Shown in pieces: positions 49,762 to 59,608 of a DNA stretch of 64,000 bases (within the stretch, counting starts at the first letter, position 1; each line of letters begins with the position of its first letter). A program made the position numbers and the translations under genes. The notes under the pieces were generated by a model. It made no database searches, was not told the origin of the DNA, and worked only from the letters and a program-made list of their open reading frames with translations. Origin of the DNA: WTKG01 sp963735005. Its GTDB lineage: Bacteria; Actinomycetota; Actinomycetes; Actinomycetales; Demequinaceae. Where the stretch lies: NCBI GenBank assembly GCA_963735005.1, contig CAVTJA010000007.1, positions 1 through 64,000 of the forward strand, read 5' to 3'.

Positions 49762-50681
49762 TGCGAACGACGCTCGACTTCCTGTGTGTCGGCACCGCAA
49801 AATCGGGAACGACGACGCTGCACAAGCTCGCCGCAGAGCACCCACGATTGTCGCTGCCGAGCGCGAAAGAGGTGCCGTTCTTCAACGACCCGGCCGTGTA
49901 CGCCAAAGGCATGCCGTGGTACCTCAACCAGCACTTTCGCAAAGCGCCAGAGTCGGACCTGTGGGGCACCGTCACGCCTCAGTACACGTACTTTCGTGGC
50001 GGCCTGTCGCCGCAGCAAACGGCGGAGCGGATCCACGCGGAGCAACCTGATGTCAAGATCATCGCGCTCGTCCGCAACCCCATCGGCCGCACCTTCTCTC
50101 ACTTCAAGACGTCCGTTCGCCGCAGTGCTGAACGGCGCACCTTCGAGGACGCGATCAGCGAGCTGCTGGAGTCACCCGAGCTCGACACCATGCGCGACGA
50201 GGAATGGACTCCCTTCAATCGGTTCCTGTTCGCAAGCGAGTACCGCCGAGTGCTCGAGCCTTACGTGAAGCTGTTCGGTCGCGAGCACGTGCTGGTGATG
50301 TACGCCGAGGACCTGTACTCCCAGCCGCTCGAGACGATGGCGACGTTCTACGACTTCATCGGGGTCGAGAACCAGCAGCCCGAATCCAAGCCAGAAACCC
50401 ACCACAATCAGGGCGGGATGGAGCCGCGCGTGGGCCTCCTGACGCCCCGCTACCTTCACAAGTCGGGTATCCGACGTGCGTGGCGGGCACTGGTCCCGTA
50501 CAAGCTCCGCAAGAGCATCGAGGTGCGGGTCAACAGTTGGAACGCCAAGCCTGACACCACCCGGCTCGACCCCGCGTCACCTGCGCGAACGTTGTTGACC
50601 AACCACTTCCGCGCCGACGTTGACTACGTCAGCGAACTCGTCGGAAAGCCTTCGCCGTGGGGTGAATGGCAACCGTCGTGA
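49761..50681 (+). CDS. PAPS-dependent sulfotransferase
   Basis: A 306-residue sulfotransferase: the 5'-phosphosulfate loop is GTAKSGTTTL at 11-20, the 3'-phosphate site is in IIALVRNPIGRTFSHFKTSV (R and S), and LVMYAEDLYSQPLETMATFY follows. It would transfer sulfate from PAPS to a sugar or polyol of the surface polymer. The heparan/NodH-like branch is the nearest in wording. Position in a glycopolymer operon supports a carbohydrate acceptor; PAPS synthesis genes are not in the window. Confidence 0.88.
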   Translation: MRTTLDFLCVGTAKSGTTTLHKLAAEHPRLSLPSAKEVPFFNDPAVYAKGMPWYLNQHFRKAPESDLWGTVTPQYTYFRGGLSPQQTAERIHAEQPDVKIIALVRNPIGRTFSHFKTSVRRSAERRTFEDAISELLESPELDTMRDEEWTPFNRFLFASEYRRVLEPYVKLFGREHVLVMYAEDLYSQPLETMATFYDFIGVENQQPESKPETHHNQGGMEPRVGLLTPRYLHKSGIRRAWRALVPYKLRKSIEVRVNSWNAKPDTTRLDPASPARTLLTNHFRADVDYVSELVGKPSPWGEWQPS

Positions 50682-51892
50682 GCTCTGCGCGCACAGCATC
50701 ACAGGGACTTACCGTTCGCGTCGGCAGGCGACGAGTTCCCGTCCGCGGGTTCTTCACCAAATACATCCTGGGCGTCGTTGCCGTCCGGGTGATCGGCGCG
50801 TTGCTCCCCCTCGTGCGCGCCAAGCGATCGCGCGCCGTCGTCTTGTACGGCCACCGATATGCGGGCAACCTCCAGGCCTTGGAGCTGTGGCTTCGCGAGA
50901 ATACTGGCACGCCCGTCTACTACGTCGCCGACGAGGTCGACTACTTCCGCTCCGTGAGACGCGATCACCGCGACGTCCGCGTGCTCCTGCTCCAGAACCC
51001 GGTGCACCTGGTGCGGATCGCTCGAGCCCGCGCGGTTTACACGTCGCACGGCCCTGCGCTGCTGCGGTCGTGGCTCACCCGCAGGCGACGTCCGTCGTTC
51101 CTGGAGTTGTGGCACGGTGTGGGGTTCAAGCGCCGCAACCCCGACGCGGTCGAGGTCTTCAAGCGCTACGACGCCATGTGTGTGTCGTCGCCCGCGTTCC
51201 ACAAGCTTCACCTCGACTGGGGCCTCGCAGGGTCCATGCTCTTCACCACTGGCTACGCCCGCACCGACCGCGTGCTGGCGCATAGCGGGTCGCCAGCGGA
51301 GGTGCGCGCGGACTTCGACCTCCCGCTCGACCCCGCCTTGAAGGTCGTGCTCTACGCGCCCACCTGGCGGTTGCGGGAAGACACGGTGGTGTTCCCCTTT
51401 GACCTGAGCGCGGCGCAGTTCTTCGACGCGATGGAGGACTTCGCCCGTGCGCACTCATGCGTCGTAGTCGTGCGGCCCCACCTCAACACCCACCTCGGTC
51501 GCGGTGGCGGCGATTCCGAACGCGTCGTGGTGCGATCGAGCTCCGACTACCCCGACACCGAGCACCTGCTGGGCGCGGTCGACGTGCTGGTCACCGACTG
51601 GTCGTCGGTCTTCACTGATTTCCTCCCGCTGGGGCGGCCGATTGTCTTCCTGGACCCGGAGCCGACCTTCACCGGGTGGGCGTTGACGCCGGCCGACCGG
51701 TGCGGCGCCGTGGCGTCGTCTCAGGCGGACCTGCTGGACGCGCTGTCCCAGGCAGTCGCGAGTCCAGGCGCGTATCTTGAGACCTACCAGAAGCAGATGG
51801 CCCACACCGTGGAGTTGGCGTGGGGCGACCTCGCCGACGGCCACTCAGCTGAACGCTGCTACCGAGTGTTGGAGGAGATCGAACGTGCGTGA
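50666..51892 (+). CDS. CDP-glycerol glycerophosphotransferase family protein (TagB/TagF-like)
   Basis: A 408-residue member of the TagB/TagF/TarL family, which polymerises glycerol- or ribitol-phosphate from CDP precursors in teichoic acid synthesis. Family marks: VYTSHGPALL, LELWHGVGFKRRNPDAVEVF, FTTGYARTDRVL, VVLYAPTWRLREDTVV, RPHLNTHLGR, and the C-terminal VDVLVTDWSSVFTDFLPLGR. It lacks the long membrane-targeting N-terminus of TagF polymerases, so it may be a primase-like TagB type. It overlaps the sulfotransferase by 16 bases (a GTG at 50678 is an alternative start). Confidence 0.88.
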   Translation: MATVVSSARTASQGLTVRVGRRRVPVRGFFTKYILGVVAVRVIGALLPLVRAKRSRAVVLYGHRYAGNLQALELWLRENTGTPVYYVADEVDYFRSVRRDHRDVRVLLLQNPVHLVRIARARAVYTSHGPALLRSWLTRRRRPSFLELWHGVGFKRRNPDAVEVFKRYDAMCVSSPAFHKLHLDWGLAGSMLFTTGYARTDRVLAHSGSPAEVRADFDLPLDPALKVVLYAPTWRLREDTVVFPFDLSAAQFFDAMEDFARAHSCVVVVRPHLNTHLGRGGGDSERVVVRSSSDYPDTEHLLGAVDVLVTDWSSVFTDFLPLGRPIVFLDPEPTFTGWALTPADRCGAVASSQADLLDALSQAVASPGAYLETYQKQMAHTVELAWGDLADGHSAERCYRVLEEIERA

Positions 51893-52562
51893 CTACGGCA
51901 TCGTCATCCTCGCCGCTGGCCTGGGAAGCCGGATGGAATCGTCGACCAAGAAGCAGTACATGCGGCTTGGGAACCGACGCGTCATCGACTACTCCATCGA
52001 GATCTTTCAACGGTTCCCTTACGACATCGTGATCGTGCTTGACGACGTCGCAAACGCCGAGAACCTGCCAAGCCACCCGCAGATCACTTACGTGCAGGGC
52101 GGGGCGACCCGGGACAAGTCGATTCAGAACGGATTCGAGGCGCTCGCGCCGTGCCGCTTCGTGTTGGTGCACGACGCGGCCCGGCCGTTCGCCACGCAGC
52201 GCGTCATCCGCGACGTCATGGCGGCGTTGCAGGAGAGCGACTGCGCGTACCCAGTGGCGCCGGTGGTCAGCACCGTGGTCTACGACGACAACGGGACGCT
52301 CGCGGGCACGCCCGACCGCGCCGGGCTGCGCCACATCCAGACGCCGCAAGGATTCTCCAGCCCCTGGCTCGCGCGAATCCTCGAAGACGCCGAGCAAACC
52401 CACCCACACATTCCTGAGCGGGTGCGCGCGCTGGGGGGATCCGTCGTACACGTCGAGGGATCGCCGTGGCTCATGAAGGTCACCTACCCGCCAAGCATCT
52501 TTGCGGCCGAGGCGTACGTCGCAGACTTCTGCGAATCAGAGGGTCTTGCCGACCCCAAGTGA
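51885..52562 (+). CDS. cytidylyltransferase, TarI/IspD family
   Basis: A 225-residue nucleotidyltransferase: GIVILAAGLGSRMESSTKKQ (CTP loop), then YVQGGATRDKSIQNGFEAL, FVLVHDAARPFATQRVIRDV, and the second substrate loop TPQGF. TarI and IspD cannot be separated by motif alone, but the operon next to a TagF-like enzyme favours TarI (ribitol-5-phosphate) or a similar CDP-polyol synthase. No TarJ reductase partner is present. GTG 51885 overlaps the previous stop by eight bases with GGAGGAG ahead. Confidence 0.85.
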   Translation: MRDYGIVILAAGLGSRMESSTKKQYMRLGNRRVIDYSIEIFQRFPYDIVIVLDDVANAENLPSHPQITYVQGGATRDKSIQNGFEALAPCRFVLVHDAARPFATQRVIRDVMAALQESDCAYPVAPVVSTVVYDDNGTLAGTPDRAGLRHIQTPQGFSSPWLARILEDAEQTHPHIPERVRALGGSVVHVEGSPWLMKVTYPPSIFAAEAYVADFCESEGLADPK

Positions 52563-52583
52563 CGTGTCCCTGCCGCAGGGCGG

Positions 52584-53969
52584 CTAGCCGGCCGTCGAGC
52601 GGGCGAAGGTGCTGCCGCCAGAACCGTCACGGCCAGGCGCCGCAAGTGCCGCGTCAACGCCGCGCTCGACGGAGTACACCGTGCGCGTGACGTGGTCGCC
52701 GTCGTCCCCAAAGAACACGTCAGCCTGGCCTCGCCACGCGACCAGCGACGGATGATCCGACGCGTCGATGTACGCTCCCGTGCGCGCGTACGCGTCGCCG
52801 TAGTGAGACCCGGTGTTGCTGCGCGCCGCCGCTTGGTCCGCAGGCAGGTCCGACGCGGCGAGCGAGCGGGATACCGTGATGCGCTCTGGCGTATCGGGGT
52901 TCACGCCGCCATCGAGCCCGGGGGTGATGTCCTCGACGTTCTCAACGTGCAAGGTCGCGACGCCGTCGACGGTCGCGTAGCGCGCTGTCGGCGAGCCCGC
53001 GGTCACGATCGCCCGCAGGTTGTACCGCTCGCGGAACTCCGGCGTATTCGCGAGTCCCATGGCGGACATCCCACCCTGGCTGTGGCCAACGAGCATCACC
53101 GGATCTCCCGGAGGAATGTGCTGAGCGGCCATCGCGGCGGCGACGGCGACCATGGGGTCCGCGACGTCGCGCGCCGCCAGTGACAGGTTCGCCGTCCCTG
53201 TGAACGGGTTCTTGCCGCCGAGGCTCAGCCAATCTTCGGTTCCCGGAATGGTCACGACCCACGCCGTCGAGCCGTCTGGCGCGTCGTGCCGCTCGATCAT
53301 GATCTCGCCGGGGTCGCCGCCGCCGGACGGTTCGAGGCCGTGAGCGTCCAGAAGCAGGTCCTCCACGCCGGTTGGCGCTGACGCGGTGGTAGTCCGCTCT
53401 GGGGTCAAGGTGAGCCCGTACGGATCGCCGAACACGTAGCTGAGGGCTTGGGCGTTTGCGGCGAGATAGCTCGCGATCAGATCGTAGAGCGGACCGAGCC
53501 GATTGAGCGCGGCGTCGGCGACGTCTCGTGACGGCAACAGGCGCGGCATGACGACGCGCGGGTGCAGTAGGCTCCCCGCGCCGCCGGACACCATGTCGTG
53601 GAAGAAACCGGTTATCGAATGGCCAACGTCCCGCATGAGCGCGACGGCAAGCCCGGCCTGACGCTCGGCGTCGGCGTAGCCAGCGGCGGTGCGCTCGAGG
53701 CGGTCGGCGACGACGTTGGCGTGCGCGGACTGGCGGCCAGCCGTAAGTGCCGCGTCCGCGAGCGCGTTGATCGCGTTGGCCCGGGCGGCGTCGAGCTCGA
53801 TCGCGGGGGAGGGCATGCAGCGCACCTCGTCGTAGGCGGTGCGTAGGCGGTAGCCGCACGTGGAAAGGGAGTCGCTGGCGGCCCGGAGCGCGATGTAGGC
53901 GCTGGCAAGATCTTGGAGCCGAGCCGACGTCCCGCCGTACCCACCCTGGACATCGATCTGGTCGCTCAT
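52584..53969 (-). CDS. alpha/beta hydrolase (lipase-like) with WXG-like helical N-terminus
   Basis: A 461-residue protein. Residues 1-125 are helical with the size of a WXG100/ESX-type domain (LQDLASAYIALRAASDSLST, ADRLERTAAGYADAERQAGL). Residues about 225-440 form an alpha/beta hydrolase with nucleophile elbow VMLVGHSQGGMSAMG, and histidines near the C-terminus in NTGSHYGDAY and SDHPSLVAW. The build is that of T7SS-linked effector lipases and PE-PPE-like esterases. It overlaps by four bases (ATGA) a small helical partner gene upstream. It interrupts the glycopolymer locus on the opposite strand. Secretion is inference. Confidence 0.75.
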   Translation of the reverse strand: MSDQIDVQGGYGGTSARLQDLASAYIALRAASDSLSTCGYRLRTAYDEVRCMPSPAIELDAARANAINALADAALTAGRQSAHANVVADRLERTAAGYADAERQAGLAVALMRDVGHSITGFFHDMVSGGAGSLLHPRVVMPRLLPSRDVADAALNRLGPLYDLIASYLAANAQALSYVFGDPYGLTLTPERTTTASAPTGVEDLLLDAHGLEPSGGGDPGEIMIERHDAPDGSTAWVVTIPGTEDWLSLGGKNPFTGTANLSLAARDVADPMVAVAAAMAAQHIPPGDPVMLVGHSQGGMSAMGLANTPEFRERYNLRAIVTAGSPTARYATVDGVATLHVENVEDITPGLDGGVNPDTPERITVSRSLAASDLPADQAAARSNTGSHYGDAYARTGAYIDASDHPSLVAWRGQADVFFGDDGDHVTRTVYSVERGVDAALAAPGRDGSGGSTFARSTAG

Positions 53970-54205
53970 GACGACCCTCCCGCGAAGGACACCAAGGGTG
54001 CGGCGGCGGCGCTCGCGTCTCGCACTTCCTGCTCAAGCGCGAAGGTGGCGTTGGTCGCCTCCCACAGTTCGCGGAGGTAGATGTGGGCCTGGTCGGAGAC
54101 CCACTCGACGTGTGCCGCGCGGCGCAACGCGGCGCGGGCGTCGTCAATGTCGGCCAGGGCGAGCCGGGTGACTATCGCGGCGAGCGCGGGGTTGATGGCA
54201 TCCAT
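53966..54205 (-). CDS. small WXG100-like helical protein
   Basis: A 79-residue all-helical protein: LAAIVTRLALADIDDARAAL, then HVEWVSDQAHIYLRELWEAT, then a third helix. The W-V-S turn between two helices resembles the WXG turn of ESX substrates, though it is not an exact W-x-G. It is translationally coupled to the lipase-like gene, as chaperone-like partners of T7SS effectors are. ATG 54205 or GTG 54214 can be the start. Role inferred. Confidence 0.6.
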   Translation of the reverse strand: MDAINPALAAIVTRLALADIDDARAALRRAAHVEWVSDQAHIYLRELWEATNATFALEQEVRDASAAAAPLVSFAGGSS

Positions 54206-54263
54206 GCCGAGCACGCTAGGCGCGCGACTGACACGCGACGCCCGGAGCCCGCACGGCTGTGGA

Positions 54264-56411
54264 TTACTTCCCGATCACGGCAGCGGGGACATCAGCCCAG
54301 GCGGGCGCGAACACCACCTCCGGCTTGCCGCCCACGAGAGACGCGAGCGGGCCAAGCGGCCCAACCCCGGCCGAGTCCGCGTGCAAGACCACGCGAGACG
54401 GCTTCACCGCCGCAGCGTCCGGCGCGCGATACTCGCCCACCGCGGCATCGGCCACCAGCAAGGAGCCGCACTCGACAGCGTCGCCAGGCAGGATTGCCTC
54501 GACGGCGCCGCCGTGCGCGTTGAGCAGTGCCGCCCACGCTCGGGACACGTCCGGCAGGCGACCTTCTGCTCGCCACGGCGTCTCGATTGGCCACAGCGCA
54601 ACCGTCTTGCCCGCCGCGAGCGCGGCGTCCACGGCCGACGTCACGCCTGCCACGAGCGAACCGCTGCCCATCGGCAGCGCGTACGGCACGGCCACCACCA
54701 CGTCCACATTGGTGGGAGGCTCGTCGCCGCGCAGGCGAGGAGGCGCGTAGCAGGGGCGCGGGTCGCCAACCTCGAAGCGCGGCGACGCGACCGAGCCGTG
54801 CCACTGCTCGAAGCAGCCGCGGTAAATCCGGCGGCCCACGTGAATCCAGTCGCGGTGGATCTCGTCGCCGCTGAGCGAACCCGCGTCCACGCGCTGGAAC
54901 GTGAGCGGTGCCGCGTCGAGCGTGGGTACCGGCACTCCGGTCGCGCGCGCGATCCGGAACCGGTACTCGGAGTCCGCCGCCTTGCGCACGGTGTCGAAGT
55001 AGCCCACGAGCTCGCGCATGTGCTCACGCGCGAACATCAACGACGGCTCGCACACCTTGCCGATGGGCGTCCGGTAGTGCGTGAACAGCAAGTCGGGGGT
55101 CACGCGCACGGACGACGTGGTGTTCGCGTGGACGCCGGCGTTCGCCGTGAAGTGGGCGGCCTGCCGCTCGATGCGCTCGGGGTGCATCCAGTCGTCGGAA
55201 TCGTGAAAGGTGATGAGCTCGCCGGCTGCGTGGTCGAGCGCGTAGTTGCGACACGCGTACGTACCGCCGTTGGTGGCTAGCCGCTCCACCCGCACGCGCG
55301 GATCGATCGCGGCCACCTGCTTGTAGACACGTGCGAAGCTCTTGGGCGAGCAGTCATCGACCACCAACACCTCGAGGTTCCGCCACGACGACGCCACGAT
55401 TGACCGCACCGACGCCAGCAGCGCGTCGCCGGGCTTGTACGAGCTGACGACGACTGTCACGACGGGGCCGTCCGTCACGTCCCGCCGCGGGGTCGCAGCC
55501 AGCCGCTCGAACGGGACAGCGTCGCCGTCGGCGATCGACAACATCGAGTAGTCGCCCGCCACGAAAGGCCGGTTCACGAGCGCCAGCCACTCGTCCATGT
55601 CGCCGCCCTGGGTGAACGGGTTGATGAGGTCGGCCTCGAGCCGGCGGTAGGCGTTCATCGGCCGACGCGCACGAGCGAGCGTCTCGCGCGACTCCTCCGC
55701 GCGGCCCAGCAGGAACTGAAGCTCGGCGAGGTACAGGCGATCGTGATCGAGGAGGCGGTGCGACTTGGCGAAGCTGCGCAGCCACCGCACGATGCCGGGG
55801 CCGGTGAGCGGCCGGCCAGGAGTGAGCGGCGGCACCGACGCCTCAATCTCCGCATAGATGGCGGCGGCCGACGCGCGGTCCCGCTTGCCGTCGCCATGCA
55901 GGTACAAGGCCCGCGCCAACAGGGACCGCCCGAGCGGCCCGACGGACGACCAGATGCGATCCTGTTCAGACGACCGCTGGCGCGACGGCGTGGTCGCCGC
56001 CTCGACAAGCACGTCGAAGTCCACCGGCCGGCCCGTGAGCTCCTCCGCGAGAATCGCCCGACCGTCGCGGCCAAGGTGCATCAACAGCCCGAGCGCGACC
56101 ACGTTCGGCGCGAACTGGCGGAACAGCCACCACAGCACCGACGTGCTGCGGCGGCGCACCTGAACGATCTCGTGGCGCCGGTTCGACAGCCGCTTGTAGG
56201 CGACGAAGAATCCGACGATCGCCATGACGACCGCGAACACGATGAGGATCACCTTGGCGATGGGATTGCCCGGCGTCAGCAATGCGGCCGCCACGACGAT
56301 GCCCCCGGCACCAAGCGCGGCGAGGGCGATACCCGCCAGCGAGGCCTCGGGCTCAAGGCGGTCGAGGCGCCCAGGGCGCGGCCCCTGCCAACTTTCGCGC
56401 GGCTGCGTCAC
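54264..56411 (-). CDS. family 2 glycosyltransferase with membrane anchor
   Basis: A 715-residue protein: two N-terminal helices (about 25-75), a helical TPR-like segment (about 100-270), then a GT-A catalytic domain with VVTVVVSSYKPGDALLASVR, LEVLVVDDCSPKSFARVYKQ and the metal site FHDSDDWMHPERIERQ. A further C-terminal domain of about 170 residues is unrecognised. The protein likely adds sugars to the surface polymer from the inner face of the membrane. GTG 56411 has AAAGGTG ahead; the frame is open to 56486. Confidence 0.82.
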   Translation of the reverse strand: MTQPRESWQGPRPGRLDRLEPEASLAGIALAALGAGGIVVAAALLTPGNPIAKVILIVFAVVMAIVGFFVAYKRLSNRRHEIVQVRRRSTSVLWWLFRQFAPNVVALGLLMHLGRDGRAILAEELTGRPVDFDVLVEAATTPSRQRSSEQDRIWSSVGPLGRSLLARALYLHGDGKRDRASAAAIYAEIEASVPPLTPGRPLTGPGIVRWLRSFAKSHRLLDHDRLYLAELQFLLGRAEESRETLARARRPMNAYRRLEADLINPFTQGGDMDEWLALVNRPFVAGDYSMLSIADGDAVPFERLAATPRRDVTDGPVVTVVVSSYKPGDALLASVRSIVASSWRNLEVLVVDDCSPKSFARVYKQVAAIDPRVRVERLATNGGTYACRNYALDHAAGELITFHDSDDWMHPERIERQAAHFTANAGVHANTTSSVRVTPDLLFTHYRTPIGKVCEPSLMFAREHMRELVGYFDTVRKAADSEYRFRIARATGVPVPTLDAAPLTFQRVDAGSLSGDEIHRDWIHVGRRIYRGCFEQWHGSVASPRFEVGDPRPCYAPPRLRGDEPPTNVDVVVAVPYALPMGSGSLVAGVTSAVDAALAAGKTVALWPIETPWRAEGRLPDVSRAWAALLNAHGGAVEAILPGDAVECGSLLVADAAVGEYRAPDAAAVKPSRVVLHADSAGVGPLGPLASLVGGKPEVVFAPAWADVPAAVIGK

Positions 56412-56492
56412 CCTGTCACCTTTCGTTGCTCCTCCGCAGGGAGCATACCGGGGATGCGCCGTCGTGAACGCGTTCGCGAGAGTCAACAGTCG

Positions 56493-57578
56493 TCAAGCGC
56501 CGGTCACGGGGACGTTTCGCAAGCGATGCCGTCGGCGGTCAAACGGTTGCGCGACCCATTTCACGAGCACCACCGACAAAGCCAGGCTCACGACCAGCGT
56601 GACGGCGAAGAACACCGGCGTGCGTCGCGTGACACCCAGCGGAGCGAGGATGACCACGAGCGCCTGAATGATCGGGTAATGGCAGAGGTACAGCGGATAA
56701 CTAAGTTCGCCAATGAGACGATCCCACTTGCCCCATGCGCGGAACTCGAAGGCGAGGGGCAAGGCCACAACGAACAGTGCGAGGGTGCCTAGGCCGCGCA
56801 CCGTAAACGGCCCAGGGGCGGTCAAGAAGACAACGAACACGCTCGCGAGCAACGCGACGGCAACCTTGGCGAGAACGGCCAGCGTGTTCGGCGACAACCG
56901 CTTCCACATGGGGCGGATGTACTGGTGTGCGATCACACCCAGCAGGAAGAACACCAACTCAGTGGGGAAAAACCTGTAGGTCCACGGATCGGAACTTCCG
57001 AGCCCGCCGTGTACGAGAATCAGTCGAAGCGCAACCGACGTCACTATCAACGCCCCGATGGCCACTCGCGAGCGGAGGACCCACGGTGCGATTGCGTAGA
57101 AGGCCATTTCTACGCCCAGCGACCACGCGGGCGGCACCAGGAGCCCTTGCCACAACGGCGGCGACGAGTCTCGGAAGTCTGTTGCGAATACCCAGTTCCC
57201 GTGATCGACACCCATGAACATGGTCGCGTCCTGGAAGAACAGCGTGGCATTCGTGAAGCCAAGGAACGCGCGCGGCCCCGGGGGAGCCGCCTGGAATGTC
57301 TCGATGACGGGGCTGGAGTGACCGGTTGCCCACAACACGACCGCGATTCCCAGCGACCCAATCGCGACCACTATGTACGCCGGATAAAGGCGAAGGAACC
57401 TGCTAGTCCAGAAGGCGCGGACGGACGGATACGCGCGGCGCTCAATGAAAATGTACGAGATCAGGAAGCCCGAAACCACGTAGAAGAGCTCGACCGCCAC
57501 CCGTCCGCCAACGAGGGTGTGGCCTTGCGTGTGCCCGCCCACGACCGCCACCGCGAGCAAGATTCGTAGGAGGCCCAC
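56493..57578 (-). CDS. acyltransferase 3 family membrane protein
   Basis: A 361-residue, about ten-helix acyltransferase (OafA/NodX type): VVGGHTQGHTLVGGRVAVEL with the conserved histidine, FYVVSGFLISYIFIERR, RFLRLYPAYIVVAI, PPAWSLGVEMAFYAIAPWVL, and SYPLYLCHYPIIQALV. It acetylates or acylates sugars on the outer side of the membrane, fitting decoration of the glycopolymer. Slightly lower GC than its neighbours. Confidence 0.88.
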   Translation of the reverse strand: MGLLRILLAVAVVGGHTQGHTLVGGRVAVELFYVVSGFLISYIFIERRAYPSVRAFWTSRFLRLYPAYIVVAIGSLGIAVVLWATGHSSPVIETFQAAPPGPRAFLGFTNATLFFQDATMFMGVDHGNWVFATDFRDSSPPLWQGLLVPPAWSLGVEMAFYAIAPWVLRSRVAIGALIVTSVALRLILVHGGLGSSDPWTYRFFPTELVFFLLGVIAHQYIRPMWKRLSPNTLAVLAKVAVALLASVFVVFLTAPGPFTVRGLGTLALFVVALPLAFEFRAWGKWDRLIGELSYPLYLCHYPIIQALVVILAPLGVTRRTPVFFAVTLVVSLALSVVLVKWVAQPFDRRRHRLRNVPVTGA

Positions 57579-57705
57579 GCGGTCATACTATCTGGCGGCG
57601 CCGCCGGAGGGAGCGCGAGGACAATCGGCTAGCATTAACCGGACGCACGGCGCAGCGAGCGCCAAATCTAGTGTTGGGGACCCCACGCATCGGAGATTTG
57701 CGGAG

Positions 57706-58839
57706 GTGGCGCGGCGGCTGCCCGTTCCCGTCAGACGCTTGCTGGCTGCCGCCTACACTGCCTTCTTCAAGCCGCGCGGTTGGCGCACACACCCGGCTCC
57801 AGGCACGGCAATCCGACTCGAGAACGCGGCGCGGCGCGCGGGCGGGCAATACCTCGTGGTCCGTGAGGCCGCTCGGCTCGACTGGTCGCAACTTCGCTAC
57901 GCCGACGGGTCGCCTGTCACCTTCCCATTCGATTACGGCGAGAAGTTGGCAACCGAAGCTGTTGGCTGGGTGGGGCCGGCGGTGGTCTCAAACGCGCAGT
58001 CGTGGCCCGTGACCTCGCGGGGCGAACTCGTCATTGACGCGGTCCGGGTGCGTCGGACAACGCGCCGCTACTACGAAGAGCCACAACGCCTCGGGCCCGC
58101 AATCCATCTGCGGGGCGGGACGCTCAACATCAACTGTGCGTCAACGAGGAAGAACTACGCCCACGCCGTCCTGGATGGCGTGGGGCGCCTGGCTGTGGCG
58201 TCGAAAGCGGGCGTCGATCTGAACGCGGTCGATCACATTATCGTCCCGGCGCACCCGTCGCCCACACTCGCTCGCGTGCTCGACATAGCCGGCGTGCCGC
58301 GGGACAAGCGCAGGCCCGCAGACTGGGGGGCGCACTTCCAGGTAGACAGCCTCATCCAACCCACGATTTCGCATCGAACGCCGATCTACTCCGCAACCGG
58401 CCCCGAATTCCTGCGTTCGCTCGGCGTCGAACCGACCCCCGGCCCACCGCGGCGCTTACTCATGTTGCGCCTTGGCGAGCGCCGACGGGCGATTGCCAAT
58501 CCCGAAGGTCTTGAGCAACTCGCACGCGAGTACGACCTCGAGCTTTACGACCCGGCGCGCTCGGAATTTTCCCCAAGCGACTTCGCGGCGGCCGAACTCA
58601 TCGTTGCGGCGCACGGAGCGGCTCTGGGTGACCTTGGATTCTGTGCGCCGGGCACCCGCCTGGTTGAGGTTCTCGCGTCGGGACACCTGGAGCCCCATTT
58701 CGCGACGCTGGCCATCTCCGCAGGCTTGCAATACGTAGCCGTGCGCGCGCGCACCCTCGATGGTACCTACGAGGGCGACTTTGAAGTGGACTACGACGAA
58801 CTCCGCGAAGGCATCGAGCGCGTCCTCAGTCGCGATTAG
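57706..58839 (+). CDS. family 61 glycosyltransferase-like protein (DUF563)
   Basis: A protein of about 377 residues with the C-terminal GT61/DUF563 pattern: RRLLMLRLGERRRAIANPEG, LEQLAREYDLELYDPARSEF, SPSDFAAAELIVAAHGAALG, FCAPGTRLVEVLASG. This is the capsular-polysaccharide or O-antigen type of GT61. The frame is open from 57517 but the earlier part overlaps the acyltransferase gene; GTG 57706 after GGAG is the likeliest start though the spacing is tight. Acceptor unknown. Confidence 0.78.
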   Translation: MARRLPVPVRRLLAAAYTAFFKPRGWRTHPAPGTAIRLENAARRAGGQYLVVREAARLDWSQLRYADGSPVTFPFDYGEKLATEAVGWVGPAVVSNAQSWPVTSRGELVIDAVRVRRTTRRYYEEPQRLGPAIHLRGGTLNINCASTRKNYAHAVLDGVGRLAVASKAGVDLNAVDHIIVPAHPSPTLARVLDIAGVPRDKRRPADWGAHFQVDSLIQPTISHRTPIYSATGPEFLRSLGVEPTPGPPRRLLMLRLGERRRAIANPEGLEQLAREYDLELYDPARSEFSPSDFAAAELIVAAHGAALGDLGFCAPGTRLVEVLASGHLEPHFATLAISAGLQYVAVRARTLDGTYEGDFEVDYDELREGIERVLSRD

Positions 58840-58852
58840 CCGAGGCGCGGAC

Positions 58853-59606
58853 TTACTCCGCGGCCTCGTAGGCGTCGACGACGTCGTTGACCGGACCGTC
58901 CATCATCAGCGAGCCGCCATCGATCCAGATGGCGCGAGTGCATGTAGTCGCGGATCGATTCCATGGAGTGACTCACCAAGAATACGGTCGACGCGGATGC
59001 ACACATTTCGCGGATCCGCGCTTCGCCTCGCGCGCGGAAATCCTTGTCGCCAACCGCGAGCGCTTCGTCGACAAGCATGATCGAGTGCTGGCGTGAGATG
59101 GCGACAGAGAACCGCAGCCGCGCCGACATACCCGCCGAATACGCGCGCATCGGCAAGTGGATGAACTCCTTCAGCCCGGAGAAGTCGACAATGTCGTCGT
59201 ACACGTCGCGGACCTCCTCGCGCGAAATCCCCATCGCCAGCGCGCCGAGTTCGACGTTCTTGTCGCCAGGAAGATCCGGCATGAGGATGGAACTCAACGC
59301 CGAGAATGGCAGGCTGGCTCGACGCATACACGGCGCCTTCCGCCGGCGGGATCAGGCCCGCGATCGCATTGAGCAGGCTCGACTTACCAGACCCATTGTG
59401 GCCGACCACTCCGATCGACTCGCCTTCGCGCGCAACGAGCGAGACGCCCTTGACCGCGTGCACCACCTTGATGCCGGCCTGCTTCTCGAGAAGCCGCCGG
59501 CCGCGCCTCACCCTGCGACCAGACTCGTAGGCCTTGTACTTCACGTGCACGTCATCGATCGATGACGGTCGGCGCGCCCACCGCGGCTTTCTTTGCGTCG
59601 GCTTCG
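58853..59606 (-). pseudogene. ABC-2 polysaccharide exporter ATPase (TagH/Wzt-like), frameshifted
   Basis: The pieces, in order, give one ATPase: DDVHVKYKAYESGRR, Walker A in GESIGVVGHNGSGKSSLL, AGLIPPAEGAVYASSQPAIL, LPGDKNVELGALAMGISREE, signature region RAYSAGMSARLRFSVAISRQ, Walker B IMLVDEALAVGDKDF, VFLVSHSMESIRDY, and a C-terminal WIDGGSLMMDGPVNDVVDAY. The wording is that of teichoic-acid and O-antigen ABC exporters. Frame changes are needed near 59560, 59300 and 58940. The stop is TAA at 58853-58855. Each break is a single base, so errors are likely. It pairs with the permease just upstream. Confidence 0.75.
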
Positions 59607-59608
59607 GG

